Shown: piece by piece, positions 49,565 through 58,675 of the stretch | Numbering within the stretch: the first letter of the stretch is position 1 | Layout: the number at the start of each line of letters is the position of its first letter | NCBI RefSeq assembly: GCF_030813245.1 | Contig: NZ_JAUSUA010000006.1 | Location: 185,982-249,981 of the forward strand | DNA from: Alkalicoccobacillus murimartini | GTDB taxonomy: Bacteria; Bacillota; Bacilli; Bacillales; Bacillaceae_D | Reading direction: 5' to 3' | Length of the DNA stretch: 64,000 nt | Translations under genes and position numbers: made by a program | Notes under the pieces: model-generated | What the model saw: only the letters and a program-made list of their open reading frames with translations | Database searches by the model: none | Told to the model about the DNA's origin: nothing

Positions 49565-51214
49565 ATGAACAAACAATGGTGGAAAGAAGCCGTATGCTAT
49601 CAAGTGTATCCACGCAGTTTCTATGATCAAAATGGAGATGGAATTGGAGATTTAAAAGGGGTCATTGAAAAGCTAGATTACCTCAAATGGATGGGAATTG
49701 ACGTAATCTGGATGAGTCCAATGTACGACTCGCCTAATGATGATAATGGGTATGATATTCGTGATTACAAAGCCATAATGGATGAGTTCGGTACGATGGA
49801 GGACTTTAATCAACTATTAGAAGAGGTTCACCTACGGGGCATGAAAATCATCATCGATTTAGTTATCAATCATACGTCAGATGAGCATGAATGGTTTGTT
49901 GAATCAAGATCATCTATTACGAGTGAAAAACGAGATTGGTATATATGGAGAGATGCAAAAGAGGATGGGTCAGAGCCTAATAACTGGGCGTCCATCTTTA
50001 ATGGATCTGCTTGGGAATGGGATGAGCAAACGAAACAGTATTATCTTCACATTTTCTCGAAAAAGCAACCAGATGTTAACTGGGAAAATAAAGATGTTCG
50101 TGATGTCTTGTACGAAACCATGAATTGGTGGCTAGATAAAGGGATCGATGGCTTTAGGGTAGATGCGATTAGCCATATAAAGAAAATTGAAGGTTTACCT
50201 GATTTGCCGAATGAAACTTCAGATCCCTTTGTTGAGTCTTTTGATGGACATATGAATCGTCCAGGTATCCAAACGTTTTTACAGGAAATGAAGCAAGAAA
50301 CATTGGATCATTATGATGTAATGACGGTTGGTGAGGCAAACGGTGTAAGTATGGAAGATCCTGATGATGTACGTGCATGGGTAGGAGAGAACGATGGAGT
50401 TTTTGATATGGTCTTTCAGTTTGAGCATCTAGGCCTTTGGAATAAAGACGCTGAACAGAAATTAGATGTACCCGCATTAAAGGAAGCTCTAACAAAGTGG
50501 CAATATGGCCTTGAAGGATTAGGGTGGAATGCTCTTTTTATCGAAAACCATGACCAGCCGCGCTCTGTATCATCTTGGGGCAATGATACGAATTATTGGG
50601 AGGCGTGCGCAAAAGCACTCGGCACACTTTATTTCTTTATGAAGGGCACACCTTTTATCTATCAAGGTCAAGAAATAGGTATGACAAATGTACAGTTCCC
50701 TGCGATAGAAGATTATGATGATGTGTCTATGCGGAATTATTACGAGCAAGAACGTAGTAAAGGCAGACCTCACGCGGAATTAATGGAGGTTATTTGGAGT
50801 CAAGGCCGTGATAACTCTCGGACACCGATGCAATGGACGAATGAAAAGAATGGTGGATTTAGTACGGCTAATCAGACTTGGTTAAAAGTAAATCCTAATT
50901 TCAAAGATATTAACGTGCAATCGCAGCTAGAAGATAAAACATCGATTTTGGCTTATTACAAAACGATGATTGAGTTACGAAAACACTCTGAAACACTAAT
51001 CTATGGTGCCTATGAACTTTGTGAGCTTAATGATGAGCAAGTGTATATGTATAAACGGTGTGGAGACGAGGAAACGTATACAATCATTGTGAATCTATCA
51101 GAGGAGTCAAAGGAAATCGATTATACGAATCCTGGTGAGTGTGTACTTGGTAACTATGAGGATTATAAGGCTAATCAACTTCTTCCATTTGAAGCGAGAG
51201 TATACAAGTCTTAA
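49565..51214 (+). CDS. malL: Oligo-1,6-glucosidase / alpha-glucosidase (GH13_31)
   Basis: The 549-residue enzyme has WWKEAVCYQVYPRSFYDQNGDGIGDL at the start, DLVINHTSDEHEWF, GFRVDAISHIKK (nucleophile Asp), VGEANG (acid Glu) and IENHDQPR, all of subfamily 31. It splits the alpha-1,6 or alpha-1,4 ends of short imported oligosaccharides to glucose in the cytoplasm. It follows mdxG by 41 bases in the same operon. Length is standard. Confidence 0.93.
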   Translation: MNKQWWKEAVCYQVYPRSFYDQNGDGIGDLKGVIEKLDYLKWMGIDVIWMSPMYDSPNDDNGYDIRDYKAIMDEFGTMEDFNQLLEEVHLRGMKIIIDLVINHTSDEHEWFVESRSSITSEKRDWYIWRDAKEDGSEPNNWASIFNGSAWEWDEQTKQYYLHIFSKKQPDVNWENKDVRDVLYETMNWWLDKGIDGFRVDAISHIKKIEGLPDLPNETSDPFVESFDGHMNRPGIQTFLQEMKQETLDHYDVMTVGEANGVSMEDPDDVRAWVGENDGVFDMVFQFEHLGLWNKDAEQKLDVPALKEALTKWQYGLEGLGWNALFIENHDQPRSVSSWGNDTNYWEACAKALGTLYFFMKGTPFIYQGQEIGMTNVQFPAIEDYDDVSMRNYYEQERSKGRPHAELMEVIWSQGRDNSRTPMQWTNEKNGGFSTANQTWLKVNPNFKDINVQSQLEDKTSILAYYKTMIELRKHSETLIYGAYELCELNDEQVYMYKRCGDEETYTIIVNLSEESKEIDYTNPGECVLGNYEDYKANQLLPFEARVYKS

Positions 51215-51310
51215 GACATTTACCAATGGAGCTATAGACAAAGGCTTACCTAATAATTCATTATAAAAGAATAGGTTTATGAACGTTTGTATGTAAAGGG
51301 TGGAATGCAC

Positions 51311-52348
51311 GTGACCATAACCATAAAAGACGTAGCAAGAAAAGCAAATGTAGCCCCATCTACGGTCTCTAGGGTTATTGCTAATCATTCAACGATCAGT
51401 ACGAAAACAAAAGAAAAGGTACGAGCGGTTATGGAAGAACTCGGCTATTACCCAAATGTTAATGCGAGAAATTTGGTGAATAACCATACGAATGTGATCG
51501 GGGTCATTATGCCAAGTGCAACCTATGCTCCGTTTCATAATCCTTTTTTCCCGGAGGTTCTTAGAGGTATTACGACTCAGGCTAATGAACAAAGGTACGG
51601 ATTGTACTTGTCTACTAGTCAAACAGATCTGGATATCTTGGAAGAAGTAAAAGAGATGGTGTACAGTCGCCGAGTCGATGGCATTATATTACTTTATTCA
51701 ACCGTAGCAGATCCAGTCATTGATTTCCTTCTGGACCGATCGTTTCCTTTTGTTGTAGTTGGACAGCCGCCAGAGCAGCTGAAAGAATCGGTCTTCTTTG
51801 TGAACAATGACAATGTAAAGGCAGCTAAGATGGTTACAGAGTACCTATTACTGTTAAAGCACGAACGGATTGCTTTTGTAGGTGGCCGCCAAGATGCTTT
51901 TGTAACGATTGATCGGAAAAACGGGTACATTGAAGCGCTTGAAGCTTCTGGAATTCAGATTGACGAATCACTATTGGTGTACCATGATGAAATCTTTGAA
52001 GGTGGTGAAAAAGCCGTTATCGAGCTTATGTCACAAAAGAATCCGCCCTCAGCAATGATCGTCACCGATGATTTAATGGCGTTAGGTGTTCTGCGAATGC
52101 TTTTCAGTATGAACGTCTCTGTTCCAGATGACATGTCTGTTGTTAGTTTTAATAATGTGTTGATGTCCAAACTCTCAACACCTCCGCTTACAACACTTGA
52201 TATTCATATTCATGAGCTAGGATACAAAGCAGCTCAAATGCTTCGTCAGTGTATACTGGATCCTAAGGCATCACCTAAGAGTCACATTGTGAACCATCAT
52301 CTAATTCGTCGGGCCACAAGCAAAACATTTAATGGAATGTCAATTTAG
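51311..52348 (+). CDS. LacI family regulator of the maltodextrin locus
   Basis: The 345-residue protein has a LacI HTH at the very N-terminus (TITIKDVARKANVAPSTVSRVIANHSTIS) with hinge helix LGYYPNVNARNLVNN, then a periplasmic-binding-like sugar domain. GTG 51311 gives the usual start two residues before the HTH and is 8 bases from AAGGGTGG; TTG 51287 and ATG 51305 are less likely. Just upstream, GAACGTTTGT (51281-51290) matches half of the mdx operator, suggesting autoregulation. It corresponds in role to MdxR/MalR. Confidence 0.92.
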   Translation: MTITIKDVARKANVAPSTVSRVIANHSTISTKTKEKVRAVMEELGYYPNVNARNLVNNHTNVIGVIMPSATYAPFHNPFFPEVLRGITTQANEQRYGLYLSTSQTDLDILEEVKEMVYSRRVDGIILLYSTVADPVIDFLLDRSFPFVVVGQPPEQLKESVFFVNNDNVKAAKMVTEYLLLLKHERIAFVGGRQDAFVTIDRKNGYIEALEASGIQIDESLLVYHDEIFEGGEKAVIELMSQKNPPSAMIVTDDLMALGVLRMLFSMNVSVPDDMSVVSFNNVLMSKLSTPPLTTLDIHIHELGYKAAQMLRQCILDPKASPKSHIVNHHLIRRATSKTFNGMSI

Positions 52349-52363
52349 TCATCATAACTAAAC

Positions 52364-52402
52364 GAAAGCCTGAAAGTCCGTATAGGATTTTCAGGCTTTT
52401 TT
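52364..52402 (+). terminator. Terminator of the mdx-mal operon
   Basis: AAAGCCTGAAA pairs with TTTCAGGCTTT around inner CC/GG, followed by T. Confidence 0.88.
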
Positions 52403-52501
52403 AATAGATGTATGAGCTATTATAATAGAAAACTCGATATTCAATATAATTCCAACGACTCTAGATATATAATGAAATGAAAAAGGGAAGGAAGATTGTT
52501 T

Positions 52502-53038
52502 GTGGATATTACCTATAAAAGGCTCAGTAACGAACTGGATGACCTCATAAAACTCTATACAACGTCTCATTGGACGTTTCATGCCGATCCTAGCCCATCC
52601 GAACGTGAGATTCGAAAGAGATTTGAGTCAGGTTGGTTTACAGATGACAGAGAAACCTACTGGATCATTGAGGGTGGAGAGGCGGTGGGGTTGGTCATGT
52701 TAGGGGATGTGTCAGATTCGATTCCGCTTCTTTATGATATTCGACTGACTGAGAGTGCAAGGGGAAAAGGCATTGGAGTGAAGACGTTAGAATGGGTAGC
52801 CCAGACACTATTTCAACGATCGGACACGGTTATTCGGATTGAGGCTTTTACACGAGTAGATAACGTAGCCATGAGAAAAATATTTAGCCAAAGTGGTTTT
52901 GTGAAAGAAGGATATTTAAGAGATTCTTGGGAGAATGATGATGGGAGTGTCATGGATTCTCTGTGTTATGCGATGATTCGGCAAGACTGGGAAACAGGTT
53001 CGGCCACGCAGATTAAGATAGATGATGTTCCATACTAA
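52502..53038 (+). CDS. GNAT family N-acetyltransferase
   Basis: The 178-residue protein has LLYDIRLTESARGKGIGVKTLEWVAQ with the acetyl-CoA loop (R-G-K-G-I-G) and NVAMRKIFSQSGFVKEGYLRDSW as in RimJ-like enzymes. An N-terminal part with SHWTFHADPSPSEREIRKRFESGWF is shared by a Bacillus subgroup. GTG 52502 has better spacing to AGGAAG than TTG 52496. Substrate unknown. The ATPase gene that follows by 27 bases may be co-transcribed. Confidence 0.87.
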   Translation: MDITYKRLSNELDDLIKLYTTSHWTFHADPSPSEREIRKRFESGWFTDDRETYWIIEGGEAVGLVMLGDVSDSIPLLYDIRLTESARGKGIGVKTLEWVAQTLFQRSDTVIRIEAFTRVDNVAMRKIFSQSGFVKEGYLRDSWENDDGSVMDSLCYAMIRQDWETGSATQIKIDDVPY

Positions 53039-53065
53039 TCGTATGAAAAAGGTAAGGTGATAATC

Positions 53066-53806
53066 ATGTACCTAAAAAGAATTACACTTTTGCGTGATAA
53101 GGTTTCATCCTATCAATCATATCCCTTCTCTATTCCTTCTGTTAAGCATCTTCATGAGCTAGAATTAGACAAGGCTGTTACTTTTTTTGTGGGTGAAAAT
53201 GGTTCAGGTAAGTCAACTCTACTTGAAGCGATTGCAGATAAATGTGAGTTTAATATGGCAGGTGGCGGACGGAACAACAGTTATCAACTACACGCATCTG
53301 AATCCGTTCTTGGTGAGTATATACGACTTGCTTGGCTACCTAAAGTGACCAATGGGTTTTTCCTCAGGGCCGAATCATTTTATCAATTTGCTAATCATCT
53401 TGATGAGTTAAAGCGAGATGACCCATCCTATCAATATCAATTGTACGGAGGTAAATCTTTACACCACCAGTCTCACGGAGAATCATTTCTATCATTATTC
53501 ATGAATCGTTTTAAAGGCGGCAAAGCTCTGTATCTTTTGGATGAGCCCGAGGCAGCCTTATCACCAGCAAGGCAATTAGCTTTCATAAAAGTGATTCATG
53601 ATCTAGCTACAAAAGGCCAGGCTCAATTTATCATTGCGACGCATTCTCCCATTTTGCTAGGCTATCCAGATGCAGATATCCTCAGTTTTGATCATGAGAA
53701 AATCTCACGTGTATCCTATGAAATGACAGATCATTATCAACTTACGCATACTTTTCTTCAAAATCGGGAGAGAGTCTTAATGGATTTACTTAAAGAAGAG
53801 CCGTAA
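53066..53806 (+). CDS. AAA/ABC-type ATPase, stand-alone
   Basis: The 246-residue protein has Walker A VGENGSGKSTLLEAI, an ABC signature-like SHGESFLSLF, Walker B ALYLLDEPEAALS and switch His in IIATHSPILLG. There is no membrane partner. This build matches small stand-alone RecF/SMC-like or OLD-related ATPases (AAA_15/AAA_21 type) of Bacillus with unknown role. Some relatives work in phage defence with nuclease partners, but none is encoded nearby. AAGGTGA precedes ATG 53066. Confidence 0.85.
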   Translation: MYLKRITLLRDKVSSYQSYPFSIPSVKHLHELELDKAVTFFVGENGSGKSTLLEAIADKCEFNMAGGGRNNSYQLHASESVLGEYIRLAWLPKVTNGFFLRAESFYQFANHLDELKRDDPSYQYQLYGGKSLHHQSHGESFLSLFMNRFKGGKALYLLDEPEAALSPARQLAFIKVIHDLATKGQAQFIIATHSPILLGYPDADILSFDHEKISRVSYEMTDHYQLTHTFLQNRERVLMDLLKEEP

Positions 53807-53828
53807 GAATGAACTTTTACGGCTTTTG
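53799..53828 (+). terminator. Terminator overlapping the end of the ATPase gene
   Basis: AGCCGTAA/TTACGGCT with a 10-base loop is followed by T; the left arm includes the stop codon. Confidence 0.75.
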
Positions 53829-53919
53829 ATAGCTGTAAAAAGAGTGTATAGAGACTTAGTGTGATTATGTTATAATGGATGTATATGTAATTTATTCCAG
53901 TGTGAAGAGGAGGATCTTG

Positions 53920-54120
53920 ATGGCTCTATATCTTCTACCCATTATTCCGATAGGTGGTTTGTATGTGTTGGTATTTGCTCTTAATGGAGTTCTTGATACA
54001 TTGTTTGGATTAGAACCTAGTATAAAAAAATGGGCGCTTTCCTCAGCCATTATTACAATCATCATTTTTATGGTCTTTTATTTACTCTCAATTTTAACGG
54101 GGGAGCAGGCTATCTATTAG
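53920..54120 (+). CDS. 66-residue two-span membrane protein
   Basis: ATG 53920 follows AAGAGGAGG. The product has two hydrophobic segments (about residues 2-22 and 36-56) joined by DTLFGLEPSIKKWALS. A TATAAT lies about 45 bases upstream. No family is recognised. Its end faces the convergent TrmO-like gene. Confidence 0.65.
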   Translation: MALYLLPIIPIGGLYVLVFALNGVLDTLFGLEPSIKKWALSSAIITIIIFMVFYLLSILTGEQAIY

Positions 54121-54129
54121 TCTGACAGC

Positions 54130-54594
54130 CTACTTTTTGCTCCAATATTCTTTCATTAAATCGTGAGACCATTCGGGCTGAATAACCGGCCCGTGTGGGA
54201 GAAACTCTTTCATTACAGGCTTGATGTCGATGATCGGTGTTCCATCAATACAATCTAATCCTTCTACAACTAAACACTTCCCCTGTCTACTGATGAGCTT
54301 AACCGTGGTAAGACCCAAACGGTTTGGTCTGTTTTTACCTCTTTGTGCAAAGATCCCAACTAAGGGTAAGGCAGGGTTATTCCTCGGATGTCTGGCACCC
54401 TTCATTATTTTTTCTTCTTTGACTTTATGAAAATAAAAGAGTACTTCAAGATGTGAGAATGTTTCCACTCCTGCTAAGGATTCCTCTGAAAATGAATCAT
54501 TAACCAAAATGGTTGATTGAACTGAACCCCAGTTATCATCTTCTATTTCTCTCCTTTTGTTTGATACCGTGCCAATCGCCTCGATTGTGAACAT
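54130..54594 (-). CDS. TrmO / TsaA-like tRNA methyltransferase family protein
   Basis: The 154-residue protein has IEAIGTVSNKRREIEDDNWG at the start and ARHPRNNPALPLVGIFAQRGKNRPNRLGLTTVKL, the R-P-N-x-(I/L)G signature of the TrmO beta-barrel. VEGLDCIDGTPIIDIKPV follows. E. coli TrmO methylates t6A37 in tRNA-Thr using SAM. This short Bacillus form lacks the C-terminal domain, so the reaction is only inferred. GGAGGCGA fixes ATG 54594 over the upstream TTG. Confidence 0.87.
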   Translation of the reverse strand: MFTIEAIGTVSNKRREIEDDNWGSVQSTILVNDSFSEESLAGVETFSHLEVLFYFHKVKEEKIMKGARHPRNNPALPLVGIFAQRGKNRPNRLGLTTVKLISRQGKCLVVEGLDCIDGTPIIDIKPVMKEFLPHGPVIQPEWSHDLMKEYWSKK

Positions 54595-54739
54595 GATATT
54601 CGCCTCCAATTTATATTCAATAAAAAGTATACTTATGATTATACATTATTTTCCTTTAGTCTTCGTTAAAAAAAATATAAAAAAAAGCTTTATTTATTCG
54701 AATAAGAGGCGTATGATCATTTTTAGAATTAGTATTTAA

Positions 54740-54890
54740 CTGAAGAAACGCAGAATATTTCAGCTGAAATAGTGGGGGAACCAATGAAGACCATGAATGG
54801 TCTCTGGGGTGAATTGTATGAGAGCTTTGGCTCCATATAACGGGCACTCTCAAGTCCGAATCCGACAGCTAACCTCGTATGCGTTTTGAG
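54740..54890 (+). promoter_or_regulatory. c-di-AMP (ydaO/yuaA) riboswitch aptamer
   Basis: The leader contains the conserved blocks of the ydaO class in order: GTGGGGGAACCAATGAA, TGGGGTGAATT, CGGGCACTCTCAAGTCCGAA, then TCCGACAGCTAACCTCGTA. The outer stem P1 is GAAACGC (54745-54751) with GCGTTTT (54881-54887). c-di-AMP binding favours termination in known examples. It stands before a universal-stress gene and ktrAB, the classical potassium-uptake target of this riboswitch. Confidence 0.93.
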
Positions 54891-54916
54891 AGAGAATAAT
54901 CGGTGCTGATGTGTAA

Positions 54917-54956
54917 GGCTCCTAGATGAAGCTCTCTTTTCTTGGAGTTTTTTTTG
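54917..54956 (+). terminator. Riboswitch expression-platform terminator
   Basis: GGCTCCTAGA pairs with TCTTGGAG (one mismatch) and is followed by eight T. GAGAG at the end of the aptamer can pair with GCTCTC in the terminator loop, offering an alternative fold. Confidence 0.8.
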
Positions 54957-54989
54957 TGCTGTTAGGATTTAATAAGGAGGTTTAATATA

Positions 54990-55400
54990 ATGAACATGGA
55001 AGAAAAAATAATGGTTTGTCATATTTCAGAAAATCAAAGCGGGGATCCTCTACTAAAAAGAGGTGTCGAGCTATCACAAATGTTCGATTCGCCATTATGT
55101 ATATTGTATCTAAGTGGACAATCAGAGAAAGAACAAGAATACAAAGATCAATTAGACCGATTAGGATGTCAAAAATTGGTCGATGATAATCGTATGAGCT
55201 CTATATTCCAGACATATAATGGCCAGGATAAATTGCCACAGATTATTTTGGATAAAGCGCGGGAGAATCAGATCACACAGCTTGTCATTGGACAATGCAG
55301 CCAATCAAGGTGGGAGCTATTAAAAAAAGGTGATTTTGTTAATCGTCTTGTTAGTAAGATGGGCGATATTGATTTGCACATCGTTCCTGTTAGTAAGTAG
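54990..55400 (+). CDS. Universal stress protein, KdpD-USP-like
   Basis: The 136-residue protein has MVCHISENQSGDPLLKRGVELSQMF, a middle with ILYLSG, and a C-terminal ITQLVIGQCSQSRWELLKKGDFVNRLVSKMGDIDLHIVPV. The last part resembles the USP domain found inside the potassium sensor kinase KdpD. The ATP-binding loop G-x2-G-x9-G(S/T) is not intact, so nucleotide binding is uncertain. It is the first gene after the c-di-AMP riboswitch and lies 32 bases before ktrA, so it may tune potassium uptake. Confidence 0.85.
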   Translation: MNMEEKIMVCHISENQSGDPLLKRGVELSQMFDSPLCILYLSGQSEKEQEYKDQLDRLGCQKLVDDNRMSSIFQTYNGQDKLPQIILDKARENQITQLVIGQCSQSRWELLKKGDFVNRLVSKMGDIDLHIVPVSK

Positions 55401-55432
55401 TCGCTTGTAAGGGATATAGGAGGAGAACGGTC

Positions 55433-56089
55433 TTGAAGAAGCAATTCATTGTTATTGGGCTAGGTCGTTTTGGCAGTAGTTTAACTAAAACATTGGTTGA
55501 AGCTGGACATGAAGTTCTCGCAGTGGATAAGGATATAAGCCTTGTTCAAGAAATGGCTGAGATTGCTACTCATGCTATTCAAGCCGATTCGACAGACGAG
55601 TCTGTCTTAAAAGAGTTAGGTGCTGGGAATTTCAGTCATGGCATTGTAGCGATAGGTGAGAACCTACAAGCCAGTATTCTTACGACCCTTCTTCTAAAAG
55701 AGATGCAGATCCCTAAAGTGACCGTTAAAGCTAGAAATATTATGCATGGCAAGGTCTTAACTAAAATTGGTGCTGATCAAATTGTTTATCCGGAGCGTGA
55801 CATGGGAATCCGCCTTGGTAGACAATTAAGCTCTGATAACCTTATTGATTATATTGAACTATCTCCTCACTACCATTTGGTTGAGATGAAGGCTCCTAAA
55901 GCGATGAATGGATTAACCCTTCAACAGCTAGACATTCGTGCAAAATATGGATGTAATGTTATGGCTATTCGTTCAGATGAAGAAATTAATATTTCTCCTC
56001 GAGCAGAAGACACCATTCAAACCGGTGATACCCTGCTTCTGATTGGTTCGAGTGAAGAAATTAATGAGCTGGAACGCAAGTATGAATAG
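55433..56089 (+). CDS. ktrA: KtrA, NAD/ATP-binding regulatory subunit of K+ uptake
   Basis: The 218-residue protein has the RCK_N Rossmann domain (FIVIGLGRFGSSLTKTLVEAGHEVLAVDKD) and a C-terminal RCK_C domain (about 135-218), which in this family binds c-di-AMP. It forms an octameric ring that gates KtrB. TTG 55433 follows GGAGGAGAACGGTC. It overlaps ktrB by eight bases. Both transcription (riboswitch) and protein would thus respond to c-di-AMP. Confidence 0.95.
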   Translation: MKKQFIVIGLGRFGSSLTKTLVEAGHEVLAVDKDISLVQEMAEIATHAIQADSTDESVLKELGAGNFSHGIVAIGENLQASILTTLLLKEMQIPKVTVKARNIMHGKVLTKIGADQIVYPERDMGIRLGRQLSSDNLIDYIELSPHYHLVEMKAPKAMNGLTLQQLDIRAKYGCNVMAIRSDEEINISPRAEDTIQTGDTLLLIGSSEEINELERKYE

Positions 56090-57458
56090 GCATAGGAATC
56101 ATAAGTTTATAAAAATTAACGTAAATCAGCTGACAAACCGTATGAGCCCGCCTCAGTTTATCATGCTGATTTTTCTATTGTTGATTTTTATTGGGACCGT
56201 CCTTTTATCTCTCCCTATGTCAGCGGCAAGTGGATTGTCAGTCGGGTTACTTGATGCGTTTTTTACAGCAACATCAGCTGTATGTGTAAATGGCTTGGTG
56301 GTTGTGGATACAGGAACGGTTTATTCTGTTTTTGGTCAGATTGTCATTGCTGTCCTCATTCAAATAGGTGGATTAGGATTCATGACCATGGGTGTCATTT
56401 TAGCCATTTTGCTTGGAAAGAAAATTGGGTTAAAACAAAGATTAATTATTCAACAAACGACTCAATCCAAGTCAACATCAGGGCTTGTAAAACTATGCCT
56501 ATACATTTTTTGTATTGCTTTTGCATTTGAAGCCATCGCGTCTGTTATCTTAACCTTTCGCTGGGCAGGCGAGATGGGCTGGGGGCAGGCAGCATATAAC
56601 GCTGTTTTTCACTCTGTCTCTGCTTTTAATAATGCTGGATTTGCTTTATGGTCAGACGGCTTATCCTCTTATATTGGTGACCCGGTTGTGAATATAGTCA
56701 TTATCACCCTGTTTGTTTCTGGTGGACTGGGTTACATCGTGATTGTGGAGTTATTCAGAAAGCGCACATGGAAGAAGTTTTCGCTTCATACGAAGATTGT
56801 TTTACTTAGCTCAGCCATATTATTGGGTGTTGGGTTTGTTCTGTTGCTGTTACTTGAGAGTTTTAATCCAGCCACATTTGCTCAATTGAGTTGGAGCGAG
56901 AGAGGCTGGGCGGCGTTTTTTCAAAGTGCTACCCCAAGAAGTGCAGGGTTTAATACTTTAGATATTAACAGCATGTTATCATCGTCTCAGTTATTAATTA
57001 TCATCCTGATGTTTATTGGTGCTTCCTCAGGAGGAACTGGAGGCGGCATAAAAACAACGACTTTCTTTGTGTTAATCTTAGCAACGATTAACACATTCCG
57101 CGGGGGCGGACAGATCCATGCGTTTGACCGCAAAATATCGATGGATATTATCATGCGCGCCTTAGCGGTCGTTGTCAGTTCAATAGCTTGTGTACTTGCT
57201 GTCTCATTAATGTTAACAGTCACTGAAGGTATGTATGAAGATCATTTTCTTGAAGTATTATTTGAAGCCACCTCGGCCTTTAGCACAACAGGTTTATCAA
57301 TGGGACTTACAAGCGAACTTACGTCTACTGGGAAAGTGATTGTAGCCATAACGATGTTTATTGGAAGACTGGGACCTTTAACGCTAGCCTATGCTCTTGC
57401 AAAAAAGAGCCGAAAATCGAAGTTGGGTTATCCAGAGGATCATGTGTTAATTGGGTAA
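56082..57458 (+). CDS. ktrB: KtrB, potassium-translocating subunit (TrkH/KtrB family)
   Basis: The 458-residue membrane protein has four pore repeats with the selectivity glycines: FFTATSAVCVNGL, FHSVSAFNNAGFA, FQSATPRSAGFN and FEATSAFSTTGLSMG. GASSGGTGGGIKTTTF is the intramembrane gate loop. Start ATG 56082 lies inside the end of ktrA; the ribosome site is weak, so translation is likely coupled. GTG 56043 would add 13 residues inside ktrA and is less likely. Confidence 0.94.
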   Translation: MNRHRNHKFIKINVNQLTNRMSPPQFIMLIFLLLIFIGTVLLSLPMSAASGLSVGLLDAFFTATSAVCVNGLVVVDTGTVYSVFGQIVIAVLIQIGGLGFMTMGVILAILLGKKIGLKQRLIIQQTTQSKSTSGLVKLCLYIFCIAFAFEAIASVILTFRWAGEMGWGQAAYNAVFHSVSAFNNAGFALWSDGLSSYIGDPVVNIVIITLFVSGGLGYIVIVELFRKRTWKKFSLHTKIVLLSSAILLGVGFVLLLLLESFNPATFAQLSWSERGWAAFFQSATPRSAGFNTLDINSMLSSSQLLIIILMFIGASSGGTGGGIKTTTFFVLILATINTFRGGGQIHAFDRKISMDIIMRALAVVVSSIACVLAVSLMLTVTEGMYEDHFLEVLFEATSAFSTTGLSMGLTSELTSTGKVIVAITMFIGRLGPLTLAYALAKKSRKSKLGYPEDHVLIG

Positions 57459-57480
57459 CATATTTTTAAATCACAGAATG

Positions 57481-57531
57481 AAGGGCCTAACCATGACGTC
57501 GTCAGACATATCATGGTTAGGCCCTTTTTTG
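57481..57531 (+). terminator. Strong terminator after ktrB
   Basis: AAGGGCCTAACCATGA pairs perfectly with TCATGGTTAGGCCCTT, followed by T. Confidence 0.95.
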
Positions 57532-57586
57532 CCCGCTTGTTTAGAGTAAAGCAGACGAATGACTATACTAAACTCCACTCAATTTC

Positions 57587-58516
57587 TTATTGAAATTCTT
57601 CATTTGTAAGATCAGCATTCAAAGCCACAGCCGCTTTGTTTCCTGATGCAGCAGAGACGATTAACTGAGAGTAAGCAGGGCTTATTGCATCACCTGCCGC
57701 ATAAATGTGCTCCTTAGAGGTTCTTCCGAATTCATCCACAACTAATGCCCCGCTTTCAGTAAAGTCGCAGCCTAATTCATCTCGTAATGGATTAAAAAGA
57801 AAAGTGGGATTAACAAAGCCACCTGAACGCTTAATGATTACACCTGACTCAAACTCGACCTCCGACAGTTGACCGTATTCACCATGAAGCCTTCTTATTT
57901 TCTCCGTCGTGATCGTAATGCCTTTATTCTCGAGTAGCGCTCGATTTTCTGAGGATATCTCCGTTCCATTTGTAGCTAAGACCAAATCCTTAGACCAATT
58001 AAATACTATTTTCGCCAAGTGCGCAGCATGTTCTGAATCATTAATGATGATGAGCGGTTGGTCTCTCAGCTCCCACCCATCACAATAAGGACAATTAAAA
58101 AGGCTTTTTCCGTATAAGGTTGATATTCCTTCAATAGATGGTAGAGATTCTTTAAATCCAACGGCCAAGAGTATTTTCTTTGCATGAAATGTTTGTTCAT
58201 CCTTAGTCACAACGTTAAAATAGGAGCCATCTTCGATAAAGGTAATACTTGTAACCGTATGAGCTATTGATGTAATGGAAGGATACGTAGCTAATTCTTG
58301 TCTGCCAATTTTTCTGAATTCAGATGGAGATGTGCCATCTCGTGTGATAAAGCCATGTGATTCATGTGTAACTTGATTTCTGTTGCTATTATCATCAAAT
58401 AAAAGAATATTTCTGCGAGCTCTACCTAATACAAGAGCAGCGCTAAGGCCTGCTGGGCCACCTCCAATGATGGCACAATCAAAAATAGAGTTTGTTCGAA
58501 TTCTATCTGCTGACAT
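57587..58516 (-). CDS. Thioredoxin-reductase-like NAD(P)/FAD oxidoreductase
   Basis: The 309-residue protein has FAD motif IIGGGPAGLSAAL, redox pair NCPYCDGWE (C-x-x-C), a region for NAD(P), and IYAAGDAIS near the end. CPYCDG is the form found in the TrxR-like branch of Bacillus oxidoreductases. The NAD(P) glycine motif around LIIINDSEHAAHLAK is degenerate. AAAGAAGGAGAT fixes ATG 58516. It is divergent from an Rrf2 regulator gene, which likely controls it; ATACTTTATAT-type repeats fill the shared region. Confidence 0.9.
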   Translation of the reverse strand: MSADRIRTNSIFDCAIIGGGPAGLSAALVLGRARRNILLFDDNSNRNQVTHESHGFITRDGTSPSEFRKIGRQELATYPSITSIAHTVTSITFIEDGSYFNVVTKDEQTFHAKKILLAVGFKESLPSIEGISTLYGKSLFNCPYCDGWELRDQPLIIINDSEHAAHLAKIVFNWSKDLVLATNGTEISSENRALLENKGITITTEKIRRLHGEYGQLSEVEFESGVIIKRSGGFVNPTFLFNPLRDELGCDFTESGALVVDEFGRTSKEHIYAAGDAISPAYSQLIVSAASGNKAAVALNADLTNEEFQ

Positions 58517-58675
58517 AAAATCTCCTTCTTTCATGTATATTAAAGATACTTTATATCTATAATAAGGCGGTTCTATATAATATGCAATCTTTATATCTTG
58601 GCTTTATTGACGTAGTTTCATCCTGCTGAGATAATAATTTTAACTAATGAATCATAACGTAGGTGATAAAACAAA

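Noticed and set aside
53066..53806. Phage-defence ATPase system
   Set aside because: Walker and signature motifs fit many stand-alone ATPases, and no nuclease or other partner is encoded next to it.
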